Shown: positions 8,835-17,087 of the stretch, one piece after another | How the letters are laid out: each line of letters starts with the position of its first letter | Position numbering within the stretch: position 1 is the stretch's first letter | Assembly: GCA_022844475.1 (NCBI GenBank) | Contig: JALHLR010000001.1 | Location: forward strand, 124,001 to 188,000 | Reading direction: 5' to 3' | Length of the DNA: 64,000 nt | Source of the DNA: Hyphomonadaceae bacterium | GTDB taxonomy: Bacteria; Pseudomonadota; Alphaproteobacteria; Caulobacterales; Hyphomonadaceae | The notes under the pieces: generated by a model | Database searches by the model: none | What the model was told of the DNA's origin: nothing | What the model saw: only the letters and a program-made list of their open reading frames with translations | Position numbers and translations under genes: made by a program

Positions 8835-8940
8835 GCCGCCTGCAAGGCTGGCGCATGTCTCAAAGGGTCGCGCCCGCAAACGACCTTGCCCCCTAGCACC
8901 CCAACGCTATCCTCCCGCAGCACCGAACGGGATGAAAGTC

Positions 8941-9216
8941 ATGAGCGACGCCATCGGCCCCGGCGATCTTGTTCTCTGCGTGAATGCCGCGCCTAACCAC
9001 GTCACGGGCGAACCCGTCCCTCTCATTGCCGGCGAGACCTATCGCGTCCACTTCGTGATGGAGTTCGCCTGTCCATGCGGCCGCTCCGATGCCCTGCTCG
9101 ATGTCGGCGTCGGCTGGGCGTGGTGCCAGTCCCGCTTCCGCCTCATGCCCAAGCCAAGGTTCGAAGCGAAGCCGCAACGCGTCTCCGCTCCGAAGGAGAA
9201 AGAGAAGGTACGGTGA
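8941..9216 (+). CDS. Small conserved hypothetical protein
   Basis: Two in-frame ATGs (8932 and 8941) precede IGPGDLVLCVNAAP; I use the second, giving 91 residues. The protein has a small beta-barrel look: a GD(L/K)V start, then LIAGETYRV, CPCG and a WCQSRFRL ending. This layout resembles short SH3/KOW-like proteins found scattered in alphaproteobacterial chromosomes and phages. A CxC pair (CPCG) could bind metal. The Lys/Arg-rich tail is probably disordered. Function is not recognised. Confidence 0.6.
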   Translation: MSDAIGPGDLVLCVNAAPNHVTGEPVPLIAGETYRVHFVMEFACPCGRSDALLDVGVGWAWCQSRFRLMPKPRFEAKPQRVSAPKEKEKVR

Positions 9217-9809
9217 GCAACCGCCGGACGCTTGAAGCGCACGGCCCGGACGCGCCTGACGGTGTCGCGCGGCCTGCAGCCGCATCGCTTCAGTCAAGGC
9301 GAACGGCGGGTGTCGAAAGCTCCAGCCCGTCGTGCCAGCGGAGAGCCGGACATTCTTGTCCCGAGGCGGACATTGACGGCCGGCGTGGCGAGTCAGTCGT
9401 CCAGCGTGGACAATCGGAGCTCGCAGTGGCGCGCCGCAAATGGTCCCAAGTCGCAAAGACACGGTCCTGGCGACGCGGAAGCCGAGGACCCTTTCCCGGA
9501 ACGACGGGCAGGGCCCTCCTCGAACGGCCGAGCGAAGGAGCTGCGGATCGCCGAACCAGTAATCGCCACGGGTGACGCGACCGGAGCAGGCAGCCGGTGA
9601 GCAGGCGGCGATTGCTCGGCGGATCGGCCGCGCAACGCTCCGCAAGGCAGTCCCAAACCCACTCCGATACATGGAAGTGCATGTCATGAAGGCGGAGGGC
9701 GTCACCAACCCCGGAGCGTTTCAACGCACGGCTGCCTGGTGGGATAGCGGGTTTTCGTTCGCGCTTCTCCGCCTTGTCTGCCGATGAGTTACGGTTCTAC
9801 TATCGCTGG
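9217..9809. other. 593-bp region without a supported gene
   Basis: Overlapping frames on both strands are Arg/Ser/Pro rich, lack ribosome binding sites and show no domain. CGGACATT occurs twice, at 9347-9354 and 9367-9374, within a segment resembling the decayed GCGGACATT-type spacer sequences common in alphaproteobacteria. It probably holds the promoter of the nitrile hydratase operon. Its composition suggests an insertion scar or degenerate DNA upstream of an acquired cassette. Confidence 0.45.
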
Positions 9810-10439
9810 ATGGCGCACGACCATCACGATCACGACGACGATCATCCTGACAACGAGCTCGACCCGATGACGGCGCGCGTCCGGGCGCTGGAAACCATTC
9901 TTGTCGGCAAGGGGCTGGTCGATCCCGCCGCCATCGACGCCATTGTCGAGACCTACGAAACGAAGACCGGACCGCGCAATGGCGCGCATGTCGTTGCGAA
10001 GGCCTGGACCGATCCAGGCTTCGCCGCATGGCTGAAGACCGACGCCACCGCCGCCATTGCTTCATTGGGGTATACAGGCCGTCAGGGCGAACACATGCGG
10101 GCGGTGTTCAACACGGAAAGCGTGCACAACCTCGTCGTGTGCACGCTGTGCTCCTGCTATCCGTGGTCGGTGCTTGGTCTGCCGCCGGTCTGGTACAAGT
10201 CGCCCCCCTATCGTTCGCGCGCTGTCATGGATCCGCGCAGCGTGCTGGCCGAGTTCGGGCTCGGCCTGCCCGCCGACACATCAATTCGTGTATGGGATTC
10301 CACGGCGGAGCTGCGCTATCTCGTCATCCCGCAGCGTCCCGTCGGGACCGATGATCTCGACGCCGAGGCGCTTGCTGCTCTGGTCACGCGCGACAGCATG
10401 ATTGGGACAGGCCTTGCCCGATCTGCAGGTAAGTCATGA
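9810..10439 (+). CDS. nthA: Cobalt-type nitrile hydratase alpha subunit
   Basis: A 209-residue protein that hydrates nitriles to amides in the cytoplasm. The metal-binding claw CTLCSC is at about 111-116; Thr in the second position indicates the Co(III) rather than Fe(III) type. Flanking YPW and [13 protein letters not shown] are family-typical. The start at ATG 9810 gives the His/Asp-rich head usual for this subunit; a TTG at 9774 would extend it by 12 residues. The stop overlaps the beta subunit start (ATGA), so alpha and beta are coupled. Confidence 0.93.
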   Translation: MAHDHHDHDDDHPDNELDPMTARVRALETILVGKGLVDPAAIDAIVETYETKTGPRNGAHVVAKAWTDPGFAAWLKTDATAAIASLGYTGRQGEHMRAVFNTESVHNLVVCTLCSCYPWSVLGLPPVWYKSPPYRSRAVMDPRSVLAEFGLGLPADTSIRVWDSTAELRYLVIPQRPVGTDDLDAEALAALVTRDSMIGTGLARSAGKS

Positions 10440-11095
10440 ACGGACCACAGGATCTCGGCGGCCAGATGGGCTTCGGGCTGGTTGCTCCTGAAATCGACGA
10501 GCCTGTGTTCCATGCGACCTGGGAAAAGCGTGCACTCGGCCTCACTCTGTGCGCAGGCGCTCTGGGCAAATGGACGATCGACGAGAGCCGCCACGCGCGC
10601 GAATCGCTGCATCCGGCGGACTACTATGCGTCGAGCTATTACGAGATATGGACCAAAGCGCTTGAGGCGCTGCTGCTACGGCATGGCTTCATCACAGCGG
10701 CTGATCTTGCCGCGCAGCGCGCCGTCGATCCGGCGGCTGGGTCGATGCGAATCCTGACCGCTGGCAACGTCGCTGCGACGCTGGCGCGTGGCGGGCCGTG
10801 CGACCGGCCGATGGCGGCCCCGCCGCTTTTTGCTGCTGGCGACCGCGTCCGTACACGCAGGACCAATCCGAGCGGTCACACCCGCCTGCCGCGTTATGCC
10901 CGTGATTGTGTTGGCGTGATCGAGGCGGTGCACGGAGGATTTGTGTTTCCGGACACCAACGCGCATGGCGCGGGCGAAGCGCAGGAATACGTTTATACGG
11001 TTGCGTTTACGGGCGAGGAGTTGTGGGGTGAGACTGCCAGTTCCGGCCTCACCGTCAGCATCGATGCGTGGGAGAGCTATCTTGTCCCGGCTTGA
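10436..11095 (+). CDS. nthB: Nitrile hydratase beta subunit
   Basis: A 219-residue partner of the alpha subunit. It opens with [14 protein letters not shown], the classic beta-subunit start, has [21 protein letters not shown] in the helical half, and a C-terminal SH3-like barrel ([41 protein letters not shown]). Alpha and beta assemble into the active heterotetramer. The downstream accessory gene overlaps its end. Confidence 0.93.
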   Translation: MNGPQDLGGQMGFGLVAPEIDEPVFHATWEKRALGLTLCAGALGKWTIDESRHARESLHPADYYASSYYEIWTKALEALLLRHGFITAADLAAQRAVDPAAGSMRILTAGNVAATLARGGPCDRPMAAPPLFAAGDRVRTRRTNPSGHTRLPRYARDCVGVIEAVHGGFVFPDTNAHGAGEAQEYVYTVAFTGEELWGETASSGLTVSIDAWESYLVPA

Positions 11096-11408
11096 TCTCT
11101 CGCCCGATGCCCGTGTCTTCGCAGAGCCGTGGCAGGCTGAAGCCTTTGCGATGGTGGTCGCGCTGCATGAACGCGGCCTGTTCAGCTGGAGCCAGTGGGC
11201 CGATGCGCTGTCCACGCAGGTGAAAGCGCCCGGCGGCGAGAACTACTATGCTGCATGGCTCGCCGCGCTTGAAAGCCTGCTGGTATCCTTGAATGTCACC
11301 GCGACAGTCGAGGTCGATGCGCTGGCCGAAGCCTGGCAGCGTGCAGCGCATGCCACGCCGCATGGCCAGCCGATCCTCCTTGAAAACGATCCTGCGCGGT
11401 CGGCGTAG
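11082..11408 (+). CDS. Nitrile hydratase accessory (activator) protein
   Basis: A 108-residue protein matching the small nitrile hydratase activator family (P14K/NhlE-like): FAEPWQAEAFAMVVALHERG, FSWSQWADALS, YYAAWLAALESLL. Such proteins deliver cobalt and drive subunit exchange and maturation. I place the start at TTG 11082, where GGGAG lies 6-8 nt upstream inside nthB; an ATG at 11064 would add six residues. Both starts overlap nthB, so translation is coupled. No amidase or cobalt transporter gene follows. Confidence 0.82.
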   Translation: MSRLDLSPDARVFAEPWQAEAFAMVVALHERGLFSWSQWADALSTQVKAPGGENYYAAWLAALESLLVSLNVTATVEVDALAEAWQRAAHATPHGQPILLENDPARSA

Positions 11409-11614
11409 GGCGGCAGAGTTGGCTTGAGGTCGATCTTGCCTGCGTGTCGGAACCAAGCTCGGATGTATTGCAAGAGCGGATGTGCGCCAGCCTATGGACA
11501 GAAATTGGGCGGGATTTTGCCGGTGCGCCCGAGCATTGCCAGCGGTTGGGTTGGGGTGGCGCTGCCATTGATGATTTTGCGGCGGGCGGCTTCTGATAGC
11601 ATCGAGGTCGCCGG

Positions 11615-12727
11615 CTAAGCCATACCGAGGAATGTTTGCATACGTTCAAGCTCTTCTTCCAGCGCTCGCCTGAACCTCGGGTCGCGGGGCGGCTTGCCGG
11701 ACACGTAGCCGAGCTGCGACTCCATCCGGTTATCAACTACAGCGAGGTTGCCCCAGCCAATAACGGCGTCGCGCCACAATAGCGGCAGTGCATAGTACCC
11801 TCGCACCCGCCTGGCCGCCGGCACATAGGCCTCGAAGCGGTAAGCCCAACCCCATAGTGTTTCGAAGCGGCGACGGTCCCAGACGATCGGATCGAACGGC
11901 GCAAGGAGGCGAACTTCGCCGTCTGTGACGTCAACGGAGCTCCATCGTTTGGCGCTCGGGTTCTCGCTGGCAGGCCAGAACCAACGTGTGCCGTCCACTT
12001 CGGCGGACGGCAGCCTCGCCCGCGAACGTTGCAGTGCAGCTCGGCAATCGTTCGCCCACTGCGGGGCGCCGCTCCGGAGCCGGGCCACAAGCTCTGCCAA
12101 CGACCGCTCAGGCAGGGGCGCATACTTCCTGACGATAATGTCGACGAGCCTGTCCATCGCGACTTGGGGGGCGACCGGCGGGGGTGTGGCTTCGCGCGCC
12201 GCGTAGAGACGGGTGCCGCTGGCGCGACCGGCTATCCGCACGAGGCCGCGATAGTGCATCTGGTCCAGCAGTTGCGTGCTGGCGTTGGTCGAGCCGCCGA
12301 ACCAATTCCGTACTTTCCCATGCTGGAATTGTGCGTCGACCTCGTGAGGGTGCACGACGCCTCGTTCGCGCACAAACGCAAGTACGGCGGCGGCCTTTTC
12401 CTGACGAGATTTTGACCAGGGCGTTCGCGGCATGCGTGGATGCAGGAGCGCATGCGTGTCGCGCGGCAGGAACCCATAGTTGACGAAGAAGTCTTCTTCG
12501 ATTGCGAGCTCTGGATAACGACGCTCAAGGTCGCCAGAACGATAGTCGCGCACGCGATGGCGCAGGGTCAGATCCTGTGCGCGTGCTGGCGCGCGAATTG
12601 GATCGGCCTGGACAAAGCCCAGGCGCTCGATCGCGCGAGCCAGCGTCACGGGGGCGAACAATGTTCGCGCGACCGTGTATCTGCGTAGCTCTGCAAGGGT
12701 GATCGGGCGCCGGGTCAAGATAGTCAC
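11615..12727 (-). CDS. YcaQ/AlkZ-like winged-helix DNA glycosylase family protein
   Basis: A 370-residue protein of the HTH_42 / DUF1006 family. It has the N-terminal LGFVQADPIRAPARAQDLTL, RGVVHPHEVDAQFQHGKVRNWFGG in the winged-helix part, and LLAPFDPIVWDRRRFETLWG near the C-terminus. Characterised relatives (AlkZ, E. coli YcaQ) unhook DNA cross-links and remove bulky alkyl adducts as monofunctional glycosylases using a QxD/QxQ motif. The QADP segment resembles the family's conserved region, but catalytic assignment is inferred. It is convergent with the nitrile hydratase cassette. Confidence 0.8.
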   Translation of the reverse strand: MTILTRRPITLAELRRYTVARTLFAPVTLARAIERLGFVQADPIRAPARAQDLTLRHRVRDYRSGDLERRYPELAIEEDFFVNYGFLPRDTHALLHPRMPRTPWSKSRQEKAAAVLAFVRERGVVHPHEVDAQFQHGKVRNWFGGSTNASTQLLDQMHYRGLVRIAGRASGTRLYAAREATPPPVAPQVAMDRLVDIIVRKYAPLPERSLAELVARLRSGAPQWANDCRAALQRSRARLPSAEVDGTRWFWPASENPSAKRWSSVDVTDGEVRLLAPFDPIVWDRRRFETLWGWAYRFEAYVPAARRVRGYYALPLLWRDAVIGWGNLAVVDNRMESQLGYVSGKPPRDPRFRRALEEELERMQTFLGMA

Positions 12728-12730
12728 CCA

Positions 12731-13078
12731 CTAACTCTCGCCAACCGCTTTGTCTCCACCTGGCGGCTTGCGAACGACGCTTTCTGGGCGAGGTCCTGGC
12801 GTGTGGGCCAAGGCAGGACGACTGGCAGGAGTGGAGCGTCTCAGCCGTATGGCTACAAATTCCACCTGGCCGAATCCCGCTTGGGCGAACTCGGGCGCCG
12901 ACACGGCAATCCCGCCGAGGCGCAGAAGTGGCTGGCTGTGGCCGAGCGCCGCCTGCGCCTGCATCGCCAGCTTGTCCATATCATTGCTGCGGACGACAAG
13001 ATCGATACTGCGCGGATCGAACAGCCCTACCGCCTCAGAGTCCTCGAATACCGCGCGCGGCGCCCGGGTTCGACGCAT
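12731..13078 (-). CDS. Hypothetical ORF upstream of the ycaQ-like gene
   Basis: A 115-residue frame ends 3 bp before the ycaQ-like start. Its first two thirds use GC-ending codons as in real genes here (SIDLVVRSNDMDKLAMQAQA, LLRLGGIAVSAPEFAQAGFG); the last third is Pro/Arg-rich and less gene-like. It may be a remnant of a larger gene whose end resembles a small-molecule-enzyme C-terminus, or a short gene co-transcribed with the glycosylase-like gene. I recognise no family. Confidence 0.35.
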   Translation of the reverse strand: MRRTRAPRAVFEDSEAVGLFDPRSIDLVVRSNDMDKLAMQAQAALGHSQPLLRLGGIAVSAPEFAQAGFGQVEFVAIRLRRSTPASRPALAHTPGPRPESVVRKPPGGDKAVGES

Positions 13079-13086
13079 GCAACAAG

Positions 13087-13111
13087 GTCCTCCCCGCGAA
13101 GCGGGGAGGAC
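13087..13111. terminator. Perfect 11-bp GC hairpin after flhG
   Basis: The stem 13087-13097/13101-13111 is a perfect 11-bp inverted repeat around a GAA loop, 28 bp past the flhG stop on the minus strand. On the minus strand it is followed by CTTGTTGC, which is only weakly T-rich. It probably ends the fliF-flhG transcript and is the clearest member of the dispersed hairpin set at 4295 and 8816. Confidence 0.6.
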
Positions 13112-13138
13112 GAGAGGGGATGGACGCCAAGGAAAAGA

Positions 13139-13987
13139 TCAGGCCGACTTCGCCTCGATGCCTTCGGCGCCGCCGCGGATCAGTGCTTCGGCGATCTGCT
13201 GGGCGTCGAGCGCTGCCTGCGCCTGCGGGTCGATGCTCACGATCGTCTTCTGCTGGCGGATCGCCTCGCGCACTTTCAGGTCGCGCAGGACAATACCGGC
13301 AAGTGGCGGACGGAAGCCAAGGAAGGTCTGTGACGCGCGCGCAAGCGCCTCGTAGGTGCGGCGACCGGCGACGCGTGTGTCGGCCATGTTGATGGCGATC
13401 CACGGCTGCACGCTGGGCGCATATCCGCGCAGCACCTTGATGAAGGCATATGCGTCGGTCATCGACGTCGGTTCGTCGTTCGCAACGATCACGCAGCGAT
13501 CGCATGCGCGCGCAAGCCGCATCACATTGTCCTCGATGCCGGCGCCGAGATCGACCAGCACGGTGTCGTATTGGAGCGACAGAGCGGTCAGCGAAGCGGC
13601 AAGGCGCGAAGCCTCTTCCGCCGGCAGTCCGGCAAGCGCGCCCGAGCCAGAACGGCCCGGAAGCACGTCAAATCCGATTTCAGAGCCTGCGCCGCCATTG
13701 ACCTTGCAGACCGCGTCCTCAAGCTCGACCCAACCCGCGATTACAGCTGCAAGGTCGGTTTCAGGCGCGATGCCCAACTGCACGTCGACGTTCGCAAGAC
13801 CAAGGTCGCCGTCAACCAGAAGCGTCCGGCGGCCCATTTTTGCAAAGCATGCGGCAAGCGTGGTGGACAGCCAGGTCTTCCCGACCCCGCCCTTGCCCGA
13901 GGCGACCGCGATGACGGAAGCAGGCGTCACGCGCGAGCGATGACTGCCTTTCCCTTCCGACTTCTTCGAACCGAAGTTCATCATCAC
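13139..13987 (-). CDS. flhG: MinD/ParA-like ATPase FlhG
   Basis: A 282-residue deviant Walker A ATPase (GKGGVGKT at 31-38; LLVDGDLGLANVD; VLVDLGAGI), typical of FlhG/FleN/YlxH, which with FlhF sets flagellar number and place. The N-terminal leader has no DQAxxLR helix, the element that activates FlhF GTPase in B. subtilis. It overlaps flhF by 4 bp and is the last gene of the fliF operon. A MinD role is unlikely because of this context and the absence of a clear C-terminal amphipathic membrane helix. Confidence 0.85.
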   Translation of the reverse strand: MMMNFGSKKSEGKGSHRSRVTPASVIAVASGKGGVGKTWLSTTLAACFAKMGRRTLLVDGDLGLANVDVQLGIAPETDLAAVIAGWVELEDAVCKVNGGAGSEIGFDVLPGRSGSGALAGLPAEEASRLAASLTALSLQYDTVLVDLGAGIEDNVMRLARACDRCVIVANDEPTSMTDAYAFIKVLRGYAPSVQPWIAINMADTRVAGRRTYEALARASQTFLGFRPPLAGIVLRDLKVREAIRQQKTIVSIDPQAQAALDAQQIAEALIRGGAEGIEAKSA

Positions 13988-14967
13988 GCAGCTCCCTTGA
14001 GCTGGTCCGCTTCCGCGAATTGCGCGGCGGTCATGAACAACCGCGCGATCCGCTCAGACGAAGCAGGGACCAGCCCGCAGGTCGCATTAGACGTCATGCC
14101 GAGTGAAGCGATGCTTAACCGCGCGGAAGAAATTGCTGCGATTGCTCCTCCGCGGCGTCGAACCGCGTCGATCCGGGTAAGGATGACACGGCGGCATCCA
14201 GCCTGCGCAAAGGCGCGCGCGTTGTCCTCGATTTCCATAGGATGGCCGTCGGCCCCGATCACCAGGATCGGCTCCACATTCATGTGTGAAATCAAGTCGC
14301 TGCAACGCTGCATGTCTGCTTCGTCAAGCGGGTTGAAGGACGGGCAATCGATCACCAGGCGCTGCCCGCGATCGTCCGCATCGCGCACCAGCCGCATCAG
14401 ATGGTCGGGCGAGAGCGTTGAGGTTACCGAAACCTTAAGGGTTAAGGCCGCCAGCCGCGCCGTCTGTCCCGACGCATCGAAATCGGCCGCCACCGGCTCG
14501 ATCGGATGCTTCTTGTCCGAGAGGAAGCGTGCGATTTTCGCCGCCGCCGTCGTCTTGCCCGAGCCATGCGGCCCGACCAGCATCAGCGACTTCGCCGGCT
14601 GCGGGTTCAGCGGATTGAAGGTCAGCACACCCTCGATTCCCGCCGCCAGTGCCGCGTGCGATTCCATCCCGGCGCCCATGCGGCTGCCTGCTTCCGACAC
14701 CATATGGACGAAACCATCCGGCGCGCCATGCCAGCGCAGGGTGGAGGAGAGCAGGCTGCGTGTCTCATCGAAGACGGGCCGAACTTCTGCAAACTTCGGC
14801 GCCGCAAATTTCTGTCCGAAATTGCGCTCGATCGCCGCGCGCACTTCGAACATGCCATCATCTTCCCGCTCGCGCGTGGAGAGGATCACCGCATCCGGCC
14901 CCATCTCGGCCCGGGCCATGGCGAGGGCTTCCTCCTCGCTGCGTCCCACGAACATCTTCATCTTCAT
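13984..14967 (-). CDS. flhF: SRP-type GTPase FlhF (divergent)
   Basis: A 327-residue protein with the FlhF N-terminus (MKMKMFVGRSEEEALAMAR), a P-loop GPHGSGKTT (132-140) and a G4-like TRID (264-267). FlhF marks the pole for flagellar assembly. Two motifs differ from the family: the G3 position reads DCPS (207-210) instead of DTAG, and the DTYRIGA segment is replaced by DFDASGQTA. GTP hydrolysis may therefore be weak or altered. It lies 12 bp after flhA and overlaps flhG. Confidence 0.85.
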   Translation of the reverse strand: MKMKMFVGRSEEEALAMARAEMGPDAVILSTREREDDGMFEVRAAIERNFGQKFAAPKFAEVRPVFDETRSLLSSTLRWHGAPDGFVHMVSEAGSRMGAGMESHAALAAGIEGVLTFNPLNPQPAKSLMLVGPHGSGKTTAAAKIARFLSDKKHPIEPVAADFDASGQTARLAALTLKVSVTSTLSPDHLMRLVRDADDRGQRLVIDCPSFNPLDEADMQRCSDLISHMNVEPILVIGADGHPMEIEDNARAFAQAGCRRVILTRIDAVRRRGGAIAAISSARLSIASLGMTSNATCGLVPASSERIARLFMTAAQFAEADQLKGAA

Positions 14968-14979
14968 GTTGGGGGTCCT

Positions 14980-17082
14980 CTACACGGCGCCGGCTGAACG
15001 CAGCCGCGCCTTGGGGTGGATTTCGTTCTGCGACATCACGATGGTCTGCGGCCTGAACCGCTCCACCAGCGACCGCACATACGGCCGCACGCCGGCCGAG
15101 GTGAGCAGCACGGGCGAGTCACCTGTCTGGCTCGCACGTTCGAAAGCATTGCGCAGGTCGGCGACGAACTGGTGCAGGCGTGACGGCTCCAGCGCCAGCT
15201 GCCGGTCCGCACCGGCGCCGACGAGGGACTCGGCGAAAGCCTGCTCCCAGTTCGGCGACAGCGCCACGATCGGCAGCGCGCCGGACGGATCAAGGTGCGC
15301 GTTGCACAGCTGGCGGGCGAGGCGCGTGCGAACATGCTCCGTGACCGATAGCAGATCGGTGGAGGCGGACGTCGCCTCCGCAATCGCTTCAAGGATCGTC
15401 CCGAAATCGCGAATGGAGATGCGCTCGCGCAACAGATTCTGCAGCACGCGCTGGATACCCGACACCGTGATCTGCTGCGGCGTGATGTCGTTGATGAGAG
15501 AGGACTGCGGCTTGGGCAGATCCTCGATCAGCTGCTTCACCGAACCGAACGACAGGAGCTCTGCCATGTTCTCCTTCACCAGCTCGGTGAAGTGGGTGGT
15601 CAGCACGGTCGCGGCATCGACCACGGTATACCCCTGCAGCGTCGCATTCTCCTTCATCGAGTCGTCGATCCACACAGCAGGCAGGCCGAACACCGGCTCG
15701 TTGATCTTCTCGCCCGGTATCGGCGGCGCGCTTCCCGAGGCATCCATCGCAAGGTGGAACTGCGGACGCAGCTTGCCGCGCCCTGCGACGACTTCCTTGA
15801 TGAGAATGCGATAGTCTTCCGAGCCCAGCTCCAGATTGTCGATGATGCGAACCTGCGGAACGACGAACCCGAATTCCGACGCCACCTGCCGGCGCACAGC
15901 CTTGACCTGGTCGGTGAGTTTCCGGCCTGAAGTTTCGTTGATGAAGCCGAGCAGGCCGAAGCCCAGCTCGATCTTGATTTCGTCGACAGCCAGTGAATCC
16001 TGGATCGGCGGTTCCTGAATGGGTTTGGCGCGCTGCGTCGCAGCCGTTTCAGCAATCGCCGTCGCTTCTTGTTCTCTCTGCTTCCGGAAACCGCGATAGG
16101 CTCCATAGCCAGCAGCTCCGGCGAGGGCGAAGAACGGGATGATCGGCATTCCGGGAAGCAATCCTGCAAAGCCTGCCATCAGAGCCGCCATGGCAAGGCC
16201 CTGCGGATTCGTGAACAGCTGGATGCCGATCGCCTTGTCGGCTGCGCCTTCGACGCCAGCCTTGGAGACAAGCATACCGGCCGCGATCGAGACGATGAGC
16301 GCCGGGATCTGCGAGACGATACCGTCGCCGACGGTCAGCAGGGTGTAGGAATTTGCAGCCTCCTCGAACGAGATACCCATCTGGGCGACGCCGATGATCA
16401 TGCCGCCGATGATGTTGATGAAGGTGATGAGGATACCGGCCATCGCGTCGCCGCGGACGAACTTCGAGGCGCCGTCCATGGCGCCGAAGAAATTGCTCTC
16501 GCCCTCCAGCTCCTTGCGACGCTTGCGGGCCTCCTCCTCGTTGATCATGCCTGCGGAGAGATCGGCATCGATCGCCATCTGCTTGCCGGGCATCGCGTCC
16601 AGCGTGAACCGCGCCGCGACTTCCGCGATCCGACCCGAACCCTTGGTGACGACCACGAAGTTCACAATGATCAGGATGATGAACACCACGACGCCGATAA
16701 CGAAATTGCCGCCCATCACGAAGCCGCCAAAAACCTCGATGATGTTGCCGGCCGCCTGCGGGCCTTCATGGCCATGGGCGAGGATGAGGCGGGTGGTCGC
16801 AATGTTGAGCGCCAGCCGCAGCAGCGTCGCCAGCAGCAGCACGGTTGGAAAGGCCGAGAATTCAAGCGGCTTTTTGATCAGCAGCGCCGTCATCAGGATG
16901 AGGACGGACAGCGTGATCGAGATCGCCAGCAGGAAGTCGAGCAGGAATGGCGGGATTGGGATGATGAGCATCATCACCAGCGCCATCACGCCGAGCCCGA
17001 GCGCATATTCGCCACGAGCGAACAGCTTGGTGAACGCGTTCAGGTCAAACGGTTCGTTGTTGAGGGTCGCAGCCTGAGCCAT
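14980..17082 (-). CDS. flhA: Flagellar export gate protein FlhA
   Basis: A 700-residue protein with eight hydrophobic segments in the first half and the FHIPEP-type signature region (ATRFTLDAMPGKQMAIDADL-like, about 150-175), then a large cytoplasmic domain that binds export substrates and chaperones. FlhA forms the nonameric ring of the type III gate in the MS ring. It starts 5 bp after flbD and so belongs to the fliF operon, unlike the separate flhA transcription unit of Caulobacter. Confidence 0.97.
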   Translation of the reverse strand: MAQAATLNNEPFDLNAFTKLFARGEYALGLGVMALVMMLIIPIPPFLLDFLLAISITLSVLILMTALLIKKPLEFSAFPTVLLLATLLRLALNIATTRLILAHGHEGPQAAGNIIEVFGGFVMGGNFVIGVVVFIILIIVNFVVVTKGSGRIAEVAARFTLDAMPGKQMAIDADLSAGMINEEEARKRRKELEGESNFFGAMDGASKFVRGDAMAGILITFINIIGGMIIGVAQMGISFEEAANSYTLLTVGDGIVSQIPALIVSIAAGMLVSKAGVEGAADKAIGIQLFTNPQGLAMAALMAGFAGLLPGMPIIPFFALAGAAGYGAYRGFRKQREQEATAIAETAATQRAKPIQEPPIQDSLAVDEIKIELGFGLLGFINETSGRKLTDQVKAVRRQVASEFGFVVPQVRIIDNLELGSEDYRILIKEVVAGRGKLRPQFHLAMDASGSAPPIPGEKINEPVFGLPAVWIDDSMKENATLQGYTVVDAATVLTTHFTELVKENMAELLSFGSVKQLIEDLPKPQSSLINDITPQQITVSGIQRVLQNLLRERISIRDFGTILEAIAEATSASTDLLSVTEHVRTRLARQLCNAHLDPSGALPIVALSPNWEQAFAESLVGAGADRQLALEPSRLHQFVADLRNAFERASQTGDSPVLLTSAGVRPYVRSLVERFRPQTIVMSQNEIHPKARLRSAGAV

Positions 17083-17087
17083 ATCGA

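Noticed and set aside
11409-11614. Short plus-strand frame (64 residues) between the nitrile hydratase accessory gene and the ycaQ-like gene.
   Set aside because: No ribosome binding site or known domain; possibly a decayed fragment but not supportable as a gene.
13571-15814. A 747-residue plus-strand open frame.
   Set aside because: It is Cys/Ser/Arg-rich antisense of flhG, flhF and flhA, which have clear family motifs.
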